From assembly GCA_020310875.1 (NCBI GenBank), contig CM035408.1, forward strand, positions 142,978,907-143,042,906: DNA of 64,000 nucleotides, in the 5' to 3' direction. Below the pieces are notes generated by a model. That model was not told the origin of the DNA, did no database searches, and saw nothing but the letters and a program-made list of their open reading frames with translations. The translations under genes and the position numbers were made by a program. Of the stretch, positions 1 to 12,800 are shown one piece after another (within the stretch, counting starts at the first letter, position 1; each line of letters starts with the position of its first letter). The DNA is from Ceratopteris richardii. Lineage: Eukaryota; Streptophyta; Polypodiopsida; Polypodiales; Pteridaceae.

Positions 1-2
1 GT

Positions 3-3000
3 TTCCAAAACCAATCCTACAATAACACCTATTACAACTATGCATCAGATCAGAAGGAGGATTCGACTCTCATTATGAATACATGTGAAATCTCACATGA
101 GGATATGAGAGTGTTCTATATTGATTCAGGATGTAGTAATCATTTGAGTGGAAATATTGCTTTGATGATTGACTTAGATCATAATGCAATTATTCATACA
201 GTTCAGACAGGTGATAATACAAAGCATAAGGTAAAGTCAATTGGCTCAGTCAAAGCTAAGGATGGGAGCACTCTTCTGAGTAAGGTTCTTTATGTTCCCA
301 CAATTCCAAAGAATTTGATCAGTGTAGGTCAAATTGTGGAAAAAGGATATGAGGTAAGGTTTACAAATGATGGAGTTTATGTTGAAGACCCTAGTCAAGG
401 GTATAAACAGGTTGTTACAGGAAAGAAAGAAGGAAGGCTCTTCACATTGAAGGTACAAGGAAATGTTGGACATGCTATGTTCACATATGGAGAGCAGAAG
501 GTGTCAGAATTAGATCTTTGGCATAAAAGACTTGGACACTTTAATGAAAGAGGTATCAAAGATATGATCAATAATGATTCAGTGCTTGGATTGCCTAACA
601 TTGCAGGTCAACATATGACATACAGATGTGAGGCATGTCAATTAGGTAAGGCTCATAAGCAATCCTATTCCAAGCATGGGTTTATGTATTCAGAAAGACT
701 TGAATTGGTGCATACAGATGTGTGGGGTCCTTCAAAGGACTTTAGTATAAATGGTTCAAGATATTATGTCATTTATGTTGATGATGCTACCAGGTGGATC
801 ACAATTTATGTGATTAAGGAAAAGTCAGAAGTGTTTAATACATTTAAACACTATCATGCTTATGCAGAAAGGATTACAGGTCAGAGATTGAAGAGACTAA
901 GATCAGATGGAGGGGGAGAGTATTTTTCAAATGAATTCAATGATTACTTGTGGAATGCAGGTATAAAGAGAGAAGTTACTTGCAGGCATTCTCCTCAACA
1001 AAATGGAGTAGCAGAAAGAAGAAATAGGACTCTTGTTGAGTTTGCAAGGTCCATGATGAAAGAGAAGAATTACCCAAATTATTTGTGGGCAGAGGCTGTA
1101 AATACAGCTACTTATTTGGTTAATAGATTGCCTTGTAAAGCTTTGCAGGGTATGACACCATATGAAGCTTGGTGGGGTAAGAAACCTACCTTGGATCATT
1201 GCAGAATATTTGGATGTTTGGCATATGCATATGTGCCATCTCAATTGAGACATAAGTTGGAGCCTAAGGCAGAAAAGTATGTATTCATTGGTTATGATGA
1301 TAAACAAATGGGATACAGGTTGTGGAGTCCATCCACAAAGCAATTCATTGTGTCTAAGGATGTTACATTTGATGAGCAAGGTACTTGGTATGCAGGTAAA
1401 TATGATGTACATACAGATAATGAAGAAGTGGTAGACCAAAGAAAAGGCAAATCAAAGATTCAATTACTTGATGAAAGTGAGAATAATGAAGTACAGGTTG
1501 AAGTTGAAGAGAGGCCAAGGTTTGATCCAGAATGTGATGAACCAGAGACTTCAAGAAGTGCAGAAGTTAGGAGGTCAACTAGGCACAAATGGCAACCTAC
1601 AAGGTATAGCTATGACACCTCATTTTTGACTACTAAAGACTATGCTTATTTTGTAAAAGCAGATGAAGATCCATCTACATATGATGAAGCCAAAGGCAAG
1701 AGAAATTGGGAAGAAGCCATGCAAGAGGAGTATGATGCTTTGATAGAGAATCAGACTTGGGATCTGGTTCCTAAACCTAATAGTCAGAAAATTATTGGAT
1801 GTAAGTGAGTTTATAAAACCAAAAGATTTGCAGATGGAAGTGTGTCTAGATACAAAGCTAGACTTGTTGTGAAAGGGTATGCACAGACATATGGAGTGGA
1901 CTATGATGAGACTTATAGTCCTGTGGCAAAAATGACAACCATCAGAACTCTCATAGCAATTGCTGCTTGCAAAGGTTGGAAGTTGTCTCAACTAGATGTT
2001 AAAAATGCTTTTTTGAATGGTTATATTTCAGATGAAGTGTACATGGAGCAACCAGATGGGTTCAAAGATCAAGTAAGACCAAATTATGTGTGTAAGCTCA
2101 AGAGAGCTTTGTATGGACTAAAGCAAGCCCCAAGGGCATGGAATTATAGGCTTGTAAAATTCTTGAATGCTCTTGGATTTCAAGCATCAAAGGCAGATAG
2201 TAGCTTGCTAGTCAAAGCAAGTGAAGATGGATTCATTTATGTTTGTATTTATGTTGATGACATAATACTTACAGGAACAGATGATAAAGGAATACAAATG
2301 ATCAAGAAGCAGATGGAGAAAGAGTTCAAAATCAGTGATTTAGGGAACCTATCATTCTTCTTGGGAATGGAGATTTCTTATACTCAACATGGAGTATATG
2401 TAACCCAAGAAAGGTATCTTAAGAATTTGCTAACTAAGTTTAAAATGGAAGATTGCAGGGTTGCACCTACACCCTTGGAAGTGAACCATAAATTGTCTAG
2501 GTTTGGAGGAGAAGAGTTCAGAGATATGAAACTTTATCAAAGTTTAGTTGGTAGCTTGATTTATGCTACATTGACAAGGCCTGATTTATCATATGCAGTT
2601 GGTGTGCTTTCACAATTTATGCATTGTCCTAGAAAGGAACATTGGATTGCAGGACAAAGAGTACTTAGGTATATCAAGGGTACACTCAGAGAAGGGTTGT
2701 ACTATGGATTTACTTCTGATACAAGAGTGAAGATATATAGTGATGCAGATTGGGCAGGTAATGTGGATGATAGAAGATCAACACATGGATACTTGTGCTA
2801 TGTAGGAGACAAATTGGTTTCATGGTGTTCTAAGAAGAAACATACAGTTGCATTATCATCTACAGAAGCAGAATATAAAGGTATGGTGGAAGCTGCAAAG
2901 GAGGTAATATGGCTAAAGACACTCATGAAGGTGTTTGATGTGATTCAAAGTACTCCTATTGTTTGTGGAGATAATATGAGTTCTCTATATTTGGCAGCTA

Positions 3001-3206
3001 ACCCTGTGTTTCATGCTAGAACTAAGCATATTGAAATACAGTATCATTTTCTGAGAGAGAAAGTCATTGAGAAGGAGATTGAAGTCATACACACTCCTAC
3101 AAAAGATCAACTTGCAGATATGATGACAAAAAGTCTAGATGGACCAAAGCTACAAAGATTCAAGGATATGACAGGAATCAAGAAGATAGAGAAGAACCTC
3201 AATTAA
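3..3206 (+). pseudogene. Copia A pol polyprotein (PR-IN-RT-RH), one nonsense codon
   Basis: One reading frame runs from the window edge to 3206, broken only by TGA at 1806-1808 where Copia B has Trp (GCKWVYK). Visible domains: aspartic protease motif YIDSGCSNHLSG near 117; GAG-pre-integrase zinc site (LWHKRLGH, CEACQLGK) near 520-650; integrase core with TDVWGP and YVDDAT; RT with [11 protein letters not shown] near 2000 and catalytic YVDD near 2250; RNase H with YSDADWAG near 2740 and the terminal ARTKHIEIQYHFLRE block. It would make the enzymes that copy the element RNA and integrate the cDNA. The first Met (75) is internal, since the frame is open upstream and matches Copia B there. Apart from the stop it looks recently functional. 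Confidence 0.93.
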
Positions 3207-3208
3207 TG

Positions 3209-3221
3209 ATTGAGGGGGAGC
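3209..3221 (+). other. Polypurine tract of Copia A
   Basis: Purine-rich ATTGAGGGGGAGC lies directly before the 3' LTR, the expected primer site for plus-strand DNA synthesis. The same tract occurs inverted beside the Copia B 3' LTR (45219-45231). Confidence 0.85.
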
Positions 3222-4252
3222 TGTTGGTGCATGACAATCATCAATTGAAGGATTATGAAGAAATGAAGTCAAGGAGTCAAGAGAAGAATAAATTCAGAAG
3301 GTTGAAGGAAGGAAATATTCAGAAATTCAAAGATGTGTACACATATGTACATTAGCTGACTTATACTTTTGTTTAGTCATACACTTGTATATATTCATCT
3401 ATAAATATGTTGGAAAATGTCGGGGCAAATAGAGCAGAAGAAGAATAGAGAATAGGTAGAGAGAAATCAGTTGTAAGAAGTGTCATTAGACACATGAAGA
3501 GTGAGTGATTTGTTCATCCTCACTTAGATATAATTTTTCTGAGAAATCGAAAAATCTTGCGCCCGATATTTTGTTGTCTGCTCCTTCTGTGTTTAATCTT
3601 TGGAGAAATCCTTTTGCACATATCTAAGTCCATAGCTAATCTATCTATGGCTAGAATTTGAGAGGTTAATTGTAATCAGGCTGAGAGAATTTTGTTTAGG
3701 AACATTCATATGTAAGAATGTTCAAAGAGTCGTGAAAACTGGCGCAGATTTCATCCTCAGAGAAATGGTCATTGCTCAGTCCACAGTGTAAAGTTTTACA
3801 CAAGTGCGGGCTCAAAATCTAAGTTGGAAGGTAAGCCATCTATGGCTAAAAGATCTTGATCAAACGGGATTTACTTTAGGAGAACCAGTGTTAAGAAGTT
3901 GCAGGTGTCAAAGTCGCCATTGCAGAGAAGCTGTTTCAGACATAGGTAAAGTGTTTCACACATTTCTCAGTGTGTACTGAATCATTTTGAGAAATTTAAC
4001 TTGGTAAAGTTGCGCAATCTCAAGGCGAAGTATTGTACAAAGTTTTGTCAAAAACTTTACAGAATTGGTTAATCAATGAGTGATTAATCTGCAGCAGACT
4101 TTTTCAGAAAAGTGATTTCTTCACAGTTAGTCAAATCTTGGTATTGTGTGAATATATTTTCAAAGTTTTGGGGAGTCTAAAGTTATTCTTGGTCTAGAGG
4201 TGTTCTAATACCAAGGATAGCTTGTTCTTTTGGAGATTAACACTCTCCATCA
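3222..4252 (+). repeat. Copia A 3' LTR
   Basis: LTR of 1031 bp starting TGTTGGTGCA and ending CTCTCCATCA (TG..CA). A TATA-like CTATAAATA lies near 3399-3407. The sequence is the same family as the two Copia B LTRs (1033 and 1035 bp, inverted). Confidence 0.92.
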
Positions 4253-5200
4253 CTGCTCTCCATAAATGGAAGGAATATCTTGTTGGAATTGATCCTGCGT
4301 GTCATCTACAAGTTCAATGGGAGGAGGGGCTTCGCTTTCATTAGCCCATTTGTCTTCTTGAATCTCTCATAGGAATTCTGGAGTGAACCTATTCATAGAA
4401 GAGGAGGTGTCTGGTTCAGTGGAATTGGGTACATAAGCTCCCTGTGGGGGATGGCTTATGTTTTTGCTTGCCTCATCTCTTTCTTGATTTTTTTCTTCCT
4501 TGGCAAACCTTGCAATTATGCTCTCTAACTTCTCTAGGAGTCCATCCAAGTGCAATTGTGTCTTAGCTGAGCCTGAGTAGTTGAAAAGGCGACTGGCTTC
4601 AAACATGGTCTGAGCCAATGCTACCATTTTCGCACACAGCTTGGTTCTCTCTATCTCTAGGTCAGCTCTAGGGTAGCACTTGTCATGATCCGTCACATTT
4701 GGCCCTTCTTGGATTCTGGCCTGATATGCCTTAAGCATCATGTCTATGTCTTCAGGAGTGGGGTTAGCTAACACTGATCCTACTCTAGGGGGTGGTGGTA
4801 TGGTCTGAGGTAGGTGGACAGATGGTGGGTTAGATGGTGATGGAAGTGAGGGTGGTGGTGGTATGTGAGAGTTTGTTTGAGAGGTGAGTTCAACAATTTT
4901 GGCTTTTGTTTCTCTTATGCTTTCTTCTAAGTCACTCATCTTTTTAGACCATTGTCTTTTCATTCTTTCTCGACTATCCCTCCAAGCTCTTGACCGCTTC
5001 TTGGCTATGCTCTCAGTTTCACTAACCTCTGCACTCTTCTCTTGACCTATCCCTGGGTTCTGTTGCAAAGCTTGGGCTCTAGTGACTACCTGTACTGGTG
5101 CAGTGGACGTCACACTTCCTGTAGAGTCTACTACTAAGCCAATAACGTTAATTGGAGTTATTTTGGCATATTATTAGGATTCTTAGGGCAATCTCGTAAG
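4253..5200 (-). pseudogene. Element J gag-pol spacer region
   Basis: Minus-strand frame downstream of gag. It contains a 248-codon open segment (5113-4367) ending at TGA. The same frame continues past this stop to 4253, so the TGA looks like a nonsense mutation (probably CGA to TGA). The protein has a VTRAQA motif near its start, a charged Arg/Lys/Glu-rich helical stretch and a Pro-rich block (PPPPSLPSPSNPP). No DTG/DSG protease motif is visible, so I read this as the spacer before protease. Between gag and this segment the frame shifts near 5170. Confidence 0.7.
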
Positions 5201-5247
5201 AGATGCTCCTTTCCACAATCTTGGCAAAAGCCTTGTATTGTTACTGA

Positions 5248-7638
5248 CTAGGGTTGTGTAGGTGGAGGTAAGGGGCAATCGCGAATGAGGTGATCTCCCT
5301 GATACCTGTAGCATGGTCCTCTAGGGAATGGGGGTCTTACCTGCCTAGGCTGGGGCCTAGAGTTGGGGTTTGTGTACATTACATTTGTGTACTCTGGCTC
5401 CCAATTAGGTTCGCCTGGTTCTTCACTGTAGTAGGACTCACCATGTTCAGGAGATTGCATGTAGTAAGCATGTGGACTATCAATATGTGTCGAATCAAAG
5501 CTATGGTCACTGGGATCACTTTCTGAAAGCAGTGGTGTTATTGGCACTATAGCTCTATTCAAATTTTCCCCAGTTGCTGCATACTTTACAGGAATCACAT
5601 TAGCTGGGTTTGGAGGTTGTTGAGCTAACACAGGTTGTGGTCTTTGTTGGTTTTGGTAGGGTTGTTGATAGGGTTGCTGCGGCCTACCATATTGTTGTGG
5701 GGGGTACTGGTTCTGGTATCTTCCCTGTTGTGGATAGGGCTGAGGGTAGGTTTGTCTAACTGCTTGCTTATTGTATGGGCAATCTTGTGCTGTGTGATTT
5801 GTGTATCTCCGTTCTATGGTGCAATATTGACTGCTAGGATTCATGTGGGGTTGAGCCATGATGGGACATGCGTTCGCCATATGGTCACCACCGCAGGTAT
5901 AGCACCTTTTTACTGGGGCAAATCTAGGAATTTGTTTACTAGAGACACCGAGTTTTTGAGCTACTTTCTCTGCAAGTTCCTCAATAGATGTGGATTGCGA
6001 GGAAGAGAGGCTAGAGGCACTATCTGAGTCTTTGTAGATTTTGGAAAGCTCTAGTTCTTCTCCTAGGTTATCCTCGATGTCAATGCACATGCGTACACAC
6101 TCTTCTATGGTCCTAGGGTCCTTCAAGTACACATAGGAGTGCAACTTTGTACTTAGCAATCCATCCAAGAATAAAGCCACTTGTTTGGCAGGTGTGGGTA
6201 ACTCAGGAACAGGGCATCTCTCAAGATATTGCCTAAATCTTCTTCCAGCAAGTCTCACGGTCTCCTGGGGGGTCTGCTTGAAGCTGTATATCGATGAGGA
6301 AGTGTTATGCCTTATGCCACTTTTGGAGAATTCGGTGATGAAAGCCTCCAAGAGTTGGTCTATTCTCCTGAACTGTCTCTCATTCAAGGGTTGAAACCAC
6401 GTAAGGGCTGTGTTCCTAAGTGTTAGACCAAAGGCATTATACTGCGTGAATAGGTCCTCAACTTGTTCAGCTCTCAAGACTTGCCTAAATTCGGCCACAT
6501 GATCATATGGGTCTCCTGTGCCATCGAAGTGATTCTTCATGGACTTAACTAACTGAGTCGGTCTCAAAATCCTCGCGTGTTCCCTAGGCCTCGGCAGAGG
6601 GAAATCATCAGCATTTCTCTGGTTCCTTGGGGCTCTAAGTCCTTCAGGTTCCACTCTATTTGTTTCCGTTCTCGTTCTGTCTCTTCCCACTGGTTTGGCA
6701 AAGCTTACCTCCGGTCTATCTCTATGTCTGTCTCTTTGAATTCCATGAGCTTGGGATGTTCCAGCTCCTGGGTGACCAAAGGACACATTCGATCTTGGTT
6801 GGGGGAAAATAAATTCACCTTTCCAAGTGTAAGCATGCCTATCATTTTCTGTAACCGCAAAGATCCTCTCTAAAGAGTGATCTAAGTAGGTCACTCTGTC
6901 TGGGCTATCTGGATCTTTAAACTCATAGATCATGATTGTTCCTATATCATTTGGCCGATTATACCTCCAAAAGGCTTCATCAGTCTCTCGGTTCAGGAGT
7001 AGATCTATGCTCTTATTATCTTGGGGAATCCACTCTGGTGTGATAATCCTAGTGAGAACAGATTTGCCTCGGGGGTTTCTAGGTTCTACACCCATGTTTC
7101 CTTGCTCTAGGTCATCTAAGTCCATTTCAGGGATCACATTCCCAAATTCATATGTCCTCTCCGGGTGACTGGTGACTACGTATATGGTTCCTTCTTTATC
7201 CAGGTATGCTCCATTATCGAACTTGACAGCTGGGCGTTCTAGTCCAATGGACTGGTCCGAGTTTTTAATCTAGACCACGGATCTTCCTAGGCCGTCCTCA
7301 TAGATGCTAGCACCTAATCGGTTGGTCCTAAGGTATTCGAGTTGCGTCTTGTAAGGGCCTTCTACCCTATGTAAATATGGCACTCCGGAGCTTCCTGTAG
7401 GTCTCTCCATACCGTGGGACATCTCAGACTCGCTCGTCTTAGAGCTAGGGTAGTACGAATGATGGCTCAATTGCTGGGCCCAAGACCTAGCAGTATGATT
7501 GATACTAGCCTCTGAAGATCTAAGACTTTTTCTATCTCTCCCTAGGTGTCGACCTGATCTAAGGTTCATAAGCCCAATTGAATAACCCCAATTTTCCCAA
7601 GTACACTTTGCGTTGCTGAATTCTTTGGTATCAGTCAC
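5248..7638 (-). pseudogene. Element J gag polyprotein
   Basis: Capsid/nucleocapsid gene of a Ty3 element, minus strand, about 797 codons from Met at 7638. One TAG at 7270-7272 divides it into 122 and about 670 codons in the same frame; the longer open part from Met 7137 is 629 codons. The retrotransposon gag core (SMKNHFDGTGDPYDHVAEF, then LTWFQPL and SFKQTPQETVRLAGRRFRQY) lies near 6560-6250. Two CCHC-like zinc knuckles follow: CYTCGGDHMANAC and, near the C-terminus, CYRYQGDHLIRDC with the second Cys replaced by Tyr. Between them is a Gln/Pro/Tyr-rich tract. After the TAG at 5248 the frame continues into a third knuckle, CQDCGKEHLLRDC, so this stop may also be a mutation or a readthrough boundary. 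Confidence 0.85.
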
Positions 7639-9153
7639 TTGTTCTTTTTCTAATTGCTCTTAGGGTGTCACTTCTTGTCCAATTAATCTTCGTCGCAAGG
7701 AACACTTAAGTTTTTATCGTACTTTGAGTGCGGTAGCTCAATTTAATTTCTTTTCCTTAAGTGGTTTTGCAATTGTAATCTCCTAGCACTTGCACTTGAG
7801 TGATTCGAGTTCTTGGACTTGGTTGTTCTTAACGTGTTCCTAATTAATCAAAACCTCTATCCGTACTTAGCCTATGCTAGGGATTGACAGAGGGTGTTGA
7901 GAATTTCCAACCTTAAGTTCTTCCCTTGGTTGCCCTTGTATGCCCAGGAAGCGTGTTCCCAAGCTCGCACTTACTCTTGCTTCGAGTACCCTTGGATGCT
8001 CTCAAAGAACCTGAAAAAATCCACAGTTAGCTCAAGAATTGAATTTAGTTGACAGACAGATCGCTTTCATGCATGTAATTCACAGACCCAATTGCCTTTT
8101 GCCTCTATGGAGATCAATCCCATGGGACCCTAAGTTTTCCTAGCCCTAGGTATGGTCAACTTCAAATTATCCTATCCAATAATCCTGATATAAATTTTAT
8201 CGTAACCAGTGGAAGTTTTGGTTGTATTCCCCACGAGCTTTCCAACAAAACAAAAATCACCGCAATCGGATTGACGTGTCGATCGCGATTGACAGGTCCG
8301 TCGTGGCTGCCAGTCGCGATTGATGGGTCAATTGCGATTGACAAGTGGCCCAGATTTTTAGTCGGTCATGGTCAAAGGATCGTTGACTCTGTCAGTCACG
8401 ATTGATGGGTCGATCGCGATTGACAGGTCCTTTGCGAGGGTCTGTCCGTCGTGGTCAAACAATCGTTGACTGTGTCGGTCGCGATTGATAGGTCCGTCGT
8501 GGCTGTCAGTCGCGATTGACTGGTCGATCGCGATTGATGGCTCGATCGCGATTGACACGTGTCACGCGTATGATCTGTCAGTCGTGGTCAGTCGGTCGTT
8601 GACTCTATCGATCGCGATTGATGTGTCGGTCGCGATTGACAGGTCTGTCCGTCGTGGTTTGTCGATCGCGATTGACAGAGCGATCGCGATTGACAGAAAT
8701 CTGAGGAATTTTAAAATTTCAAGCACACATTTGGGAAGCTCTAGGCATGTAGATCATGATTATGTACTTTGTTTAGCAAAAAGAGCATTTTTTCTGTCGG
8801 TCACGATTGACAGAGGTCAACGCCCCGGGACCTGCACAATCAGATTTTTTACCTGCTGGAGCTGGTGCAGCTGCTGGGGATGCTGATTCCTGTAGAAAAT
8901 CTCAAAAGAAACAGAAAATCACAAGCACACAAACGCTCTCTCGCTCTCTCTCACAAGTGAAATGAGGGGAATGGTATGGGTGTCGTGATATGACCAAAAA
9001 CTGAAATTTTTTGCGATGATGGAGATGGATGTGGGAGATGGTGAGGATGATGATGGTGATGAGGAAAACAAAAGAAAATAGATAAAAGTGAATAAAATAC
9101 CTATGACTCCAACGCGTCAACTCTACGTCTTACCATCACACGCTCGTCCTCAA
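7639..9153 (-). other. Element J 5' leader, no gene
   Basis: About 1.5 kb between the primer-binding site and gag. I see no convincing protein. The notable content is a cluster of near-palindromic GATCGCGATTGA repeats at 8270-8815. The rest is unique-looking sequence with many stops on both strands. Confidence 0.7.
8270..8815. repeat. GTCGATCGCGATTGACAGG-type repeat cluster in the J leader
   Basis: At least 14 copies of CGATTGAC/T, mostly preceded by GATCG or GTCG, lie within about 540 bp. Several are spaced exactly 18 bp (for example 8398/8416, 8511/8529/8547, 8613/8631, 8664/8682). GTCCGTCGTGG and TCGTTGACT blocks alternate with them in a longer-range order. The core resembles its own reverse complement, so both strands translate to similar SIAID-type peptides. 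These peptides are a by-product, not evidence of a gene. Confidence 0.85.
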
Positions 9154-9178
9154 GGCTCGATCCCCGGCAACGGTGCCA
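9154..9178 (-). other. Primer-binding site of element J (tRNA-Asp type)
   Basis: On the minus strand TGGCACCGTTGCCGGGGATC follows the LTR. The plus strand reads like the 3' end of plant tRNA-Asp, with one C to T difference in the acceptor part and one in the T arm. It lies 5 bp inside the 5' LTR edge. Confidence 0.85.
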
Positions 9179-9183
9179 AATTT

Positions 9184-9891
9184 TGGTGTAGCTCAATGAT
9201 GAGTAGCACCTCCTTTAATGTCAATCCGGGAAGACGTGAGGATGGTATGATGACCTCAAGCACGTGATGGCACAAGTGCGTGAGTGAGAAGCACACTAAC
9301 ATGCACACACATACACACACACGCGCACATACGGTAAGACAAAGAGTGAGAAGCAATGGAGTTCTTAGATTACTTTCAAACAGCTCTTACAAGTTCAAAT
9401 CAATTACAAGCTAACCTCCAAAATGAGCTCTCTAGCTCTATTTATAGTTTTTGACTAGGTTTTGCCTTGTCCAGACCTAGTGTCTGGCCTAGTTAAAAAT
9501 TGGTTCTCTACCCTATTTGGAGGTTCAAACGGAGTCTAAAAAATGTGAAAACTGATAAGTAGGTACTTCTAAAGCTCCTCAAGTTCAAGGACTCCTTGGC
9601 TTGCACAAAATGGAGCTACAAAAATATGAAATGGTATTTACAATGGTTTTTAGTGATGAAAATCACTATTTTTGTAGGGATTTCTTCTAACATTTTGACA
9701 TACATTTCTTGGAGCTCCCTACTTGCTCCTTCTTCTTGTGTGCCCAACTCTTTGATGCCTGAAAAATTTAAATGGCCTACTTGCCAGATCTTCTTTGACT
9801 ACTGTGTCTGCTTGTGCTATCTCTTCGCTCCGACTCCCTTCGTAGGCTTCCTTGTCTTGTGACTCCTTCGGTTCCTTGACTACTGCCAACA
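9184..9891 (-). repeat. Element J 5' LTR
   Basis: About 708 bp between the primer site and the LINE junction. On the minus strand it begins TGTTGGCAGT and ends GAGCTACACCA. The outer edge is inferred from the TG start and from the LINE reading frame beginning right after it. The second LTR lies outside the window, so the ends are not confirmed by comparison. Confidence 0.7.
9438..9447 (-). promoter_or_regulatory. TATA box in the J 5' LTR
   Basis: The minus strand reads AAACTATAAATAGAGC, a strong TATA element about 260 bp upstream of the LTR inner edge. This is the expected place for the U3 promoter. Confidence 0.7.
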
Positions 9892-12800
9892 GCGGTCGAT
9901 AAGTCACGACAGATCATGATTAGATCCAGGAAGATGCTCGAGACTGTGCGGTGGGCTCGTAGGGAAGCTCGTTATCATAGACTCTGGAGGCTCGAGGAGG
10001 AAGTGAACAAAGGAAAATCTCAAGCCCAGAAAGGTCTTCAAAGAATCAGAGCGCTGCTGAGATACGAGGAAGAAATACAAAGGAAAAATTTGCAAATTTT
10101 CTTCAAGGAGTGGTGGGCTGGCAAAGCCGACAAACCCACCAAAGAGATGTGCCGTATCCTTAAAAGGAAACATAACAGAGATTCGATCCCCTTATTGCTA
10201 GACTTAAATGGCAATGTATGCAATACAGAAGAAGATAATTTTGGGATCATTGAAGAGCACTTCACGAGACTCCTAGGGACCTCGAACCCCCTCTCCCACC
10301 ATAGAAGGGACTATATGGCAGCCATATCTAGGGTTTCCCCCCACAGGATACCACTCAACCTTCACTCCCTGCTACATGCCCCTATCTCTGAAGTAGAAAT
10401 CATTGAGGTCATTGATGCCCTCCCTTCTGGTAAAAGCCCGGGACCTGACGGGCTCACTAATGATTTCTTTAAATCCTTCAAGCTGGTGGTTGCCACCCCT
10501 CTTCGTCTTGTTTGGCAAGAGGCACTCAAGTTTGGCGCGCTTCCATCTTGTCTCAACAATGGAATTATCAAGCTAATACATAAAAAAGGGGAAAAGAACA
10601 GAATAGAGAATTGGTGTCCTATTACGATGCTCCAAACAGGATACAAGATCATTGCCAAAGTCATTGCCAACAGAATCTCTTGCCACTTGAGAGCCTGGTT
10701 AAGTGAGGACCAAAAAGGTTTCATCAAAGGCAGGTCAATTTTGGAAACCATTATAGATATTTGGGAAGGTCTTGAATTTGCGAATGAGTCTAAACAAGAC
10801 GTGGTCTTCCTCAAGATCGACTTTGATAAAGCCTATGACAGGCTGGAATGGGACTATATTCTGCAGTCGCTCCAAGACCTCGGATGTAGTAAGAAATTCA
10901 CCAAGATGATCGCACCCTTCTCGGAAACGCATCGACCCAAATTAACATTAATGGAAAACTTTTGAAGGTGATCAAACTTAGAAGATCTATCAGACAAGGG
11001 TGCCCATTGGCTCCCCTTCTCTTTGCCATTGCCACGGAAGGGCTTAGCAGGCTGGTGGAGCATCAGGTGGAAGATGGAAATATCAAAGGCCTCCGTTTGC
11101 CTCATGACCACAGTCGGATCACCATGAGACTCTTTGTCGATGATATGAACGCATTTGTTCACAATGATAGTACCAGCCTGGAAACGTTCTAAAGGTGTCT
11201 GACTACTTTTTGTGAAGCTTCTAGATCCACAATCAACCACTCTAAGACCGCCTTTAGAGCTATTCCTCGGTCCCAGCCTGACCTTCTCATTGATCATGGT
11301 TGTCAAATCATTCCGCAAGGCCAAATTTTTCGGCTTCTTGGGATTCCCTTGGGGTTTGGCGTCTCTATGGAACAGCGGTGGAACTGGGTGCTGGCCAAAC
11401 TCGAAAACAAGCTTAACTATTGGAGAGGTATGTAAATCAATCTTGCTCGTCGTGCTATGGTTATCAACACGTTCCTCTTATCTTCTACCATTTACTTCCT
11501 TTCTTGTTGGAGACCGAAAGAGCAAGACCTGTCCAAACTGGATAGTATTTGTAGAAACTTCCTTTGGACAGGCGACCACAATAGGAGGGGGGTGCCTAAA
11601 ATCAAATGGTCCATCTGCACCAACCATAGAGATAGTGGGGGTCTTGGTATCCTGGACATTGGGTGCATGGCTAACAAACTGGCGGCCAAATGGATGATTA
11701 AGGCTTGGTGCAACAGGGAGGTCTCGTGGGCCAAGTTGATCTTTAGAAACAAGAATGAGTTGGCTCTCATGGGTTTCGCAAATTGGAAGAATCTTGACAT
11801 CTTGACCTTGTTGTTTTCCCCGATCCCCGTCTTCCCGAAAGGCTCAAATCTCTTGTGCTCCCTATGGAAGAGTTGGAATAAAGTCAAAAGCTACACAAGA
11901 ATAAGTGAAGACTGGAAGTGGGCAGCCGGTATCAGACAAAACGACTCTATCTGGTTTCCGATCCATGGCATCCGGAGTGTGGAGTCTTGGAACACTCAAA
12001 ATGCCAAGAAGCTATGGAACAAAGGCTTCAAAAAATGGAAACATCTCTAGAAACAAGACGCCAACCGCTGGATCAACTTCGAGGATATTGACCCTTGCGT
12101 CAACATTTCATATGAAGAATGGAACACCTTGCAAAGCAGATGTCTTGCGTGGGACCGACACAAAATTCGCCTTCTAATGGGACACGACACGTCGAGCCCG
12201 CTTGGTCTCAAATGGCACAATGGGAATAGCCTATCAAAAATCCCGAACATCAAAGAAACGATTGACTATCAGGTTAACCTCAACAAGAAGTGGTGCCTGC
12301 CATGGACGTGACTTCGGTGGGACATGAAGTTCATGGCTATCTGGCACCCCCTCATAGAAATCAAAAAGTCTGTCCTCTTATGGCAAATTCTTCATCATGG
12401 AATCTGGACCAACCTTAAGGCTAGCAAATTTTGTGGGATTCCTCCCTGGTGCAAACGCTGCTATCGATCTATCGAAGATGTTTCACACATCGTCTTTACC
12501 TGGCCCAACTCCAACAGACTCTGGCAGACGGTTGGGAAGAAAATTAGACTTCAGAAACATCTCAGTTGGCAGCAAGCCCTGCTAGGAGAAGCAATCGGCT
12601 GCTTTGCGACTCTCTGGAACGCCATTAGAGGGGAGGTCCTTTGGAAAATCTGGCGGGAAAGATCTGCTTTCAACTTCGGTGACTCCCCCAAAGAGTGGTC
12701 AATTGAGAAGTACTTGTTCCTCCTTGGAAAAAGGAATGTTAACTGTAAGAAATCCCCCCCCCCTTCAGGCATCATCAAGTACTCCTTTTGATCAATAACA

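Larger units (their letters stand above)
1..4252 (+). mobile_element. Copia element A, right part (5' end outside the window)
   Basis: Ty1/Copia retrotransposon on the + strand, lacking its 5' LTR, primer-binding site and gag N-terminus because the window begins inside it. What is present, in order: the gag-PR junction, protease, integrase, reverse transcriptase, RNase H, a polypurine tract and a complete 3' LTR ending at 4252. Protein and LTR closely match Copia B at 44186-50650, so A and B are one family in opposite orientations. The base after the LTR belongs to a minus-strand Ty3 gag-pol region, so A interrupted element J. The right target-site copy would be CTGCT (4253-4257); its partner lies outside the window. 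Confidence 0.95.
4253..9891 (-). mobile_element. Ty3/Gypsy element J, 5' half, split by Copia A
   Basis: Minus-strand Ty3/Gypsy retrotransposon. Reading right to left: 5' LTR (9184-9891), a tRNA-Asp-type primer-binding site, a leader of about 1.5 kb, a long gag with zinc knuckles, and a gag-pol spacer cut at 4253 by Copia A. Protease, RT and integrase should lie left of the window. The tRNA-Asp primer site is typical of Athila-like Ty3 elements in plants, but without RT the lineage is not secure. At its right edge the sequence switches abruptly to LINE coding sequence. Confidence 0.85.

Noticed and set aside
8485..8886. 133-codon + strand ORF with SIAID repeats
   Set aside because: The repeats arise from the near-palindromic DNA cluster and the opposite strand gives equivalent peptides; it lies in an untranslated Ty3 leader.
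9154..9178. Functional tRNA-Asp gene on the + strand
   Set aside because: Only the 3' T-arm and acceptor end match, including CCA, and plant nuclear tRNA genes do not encode CCA. A retroelement primer site explains it.
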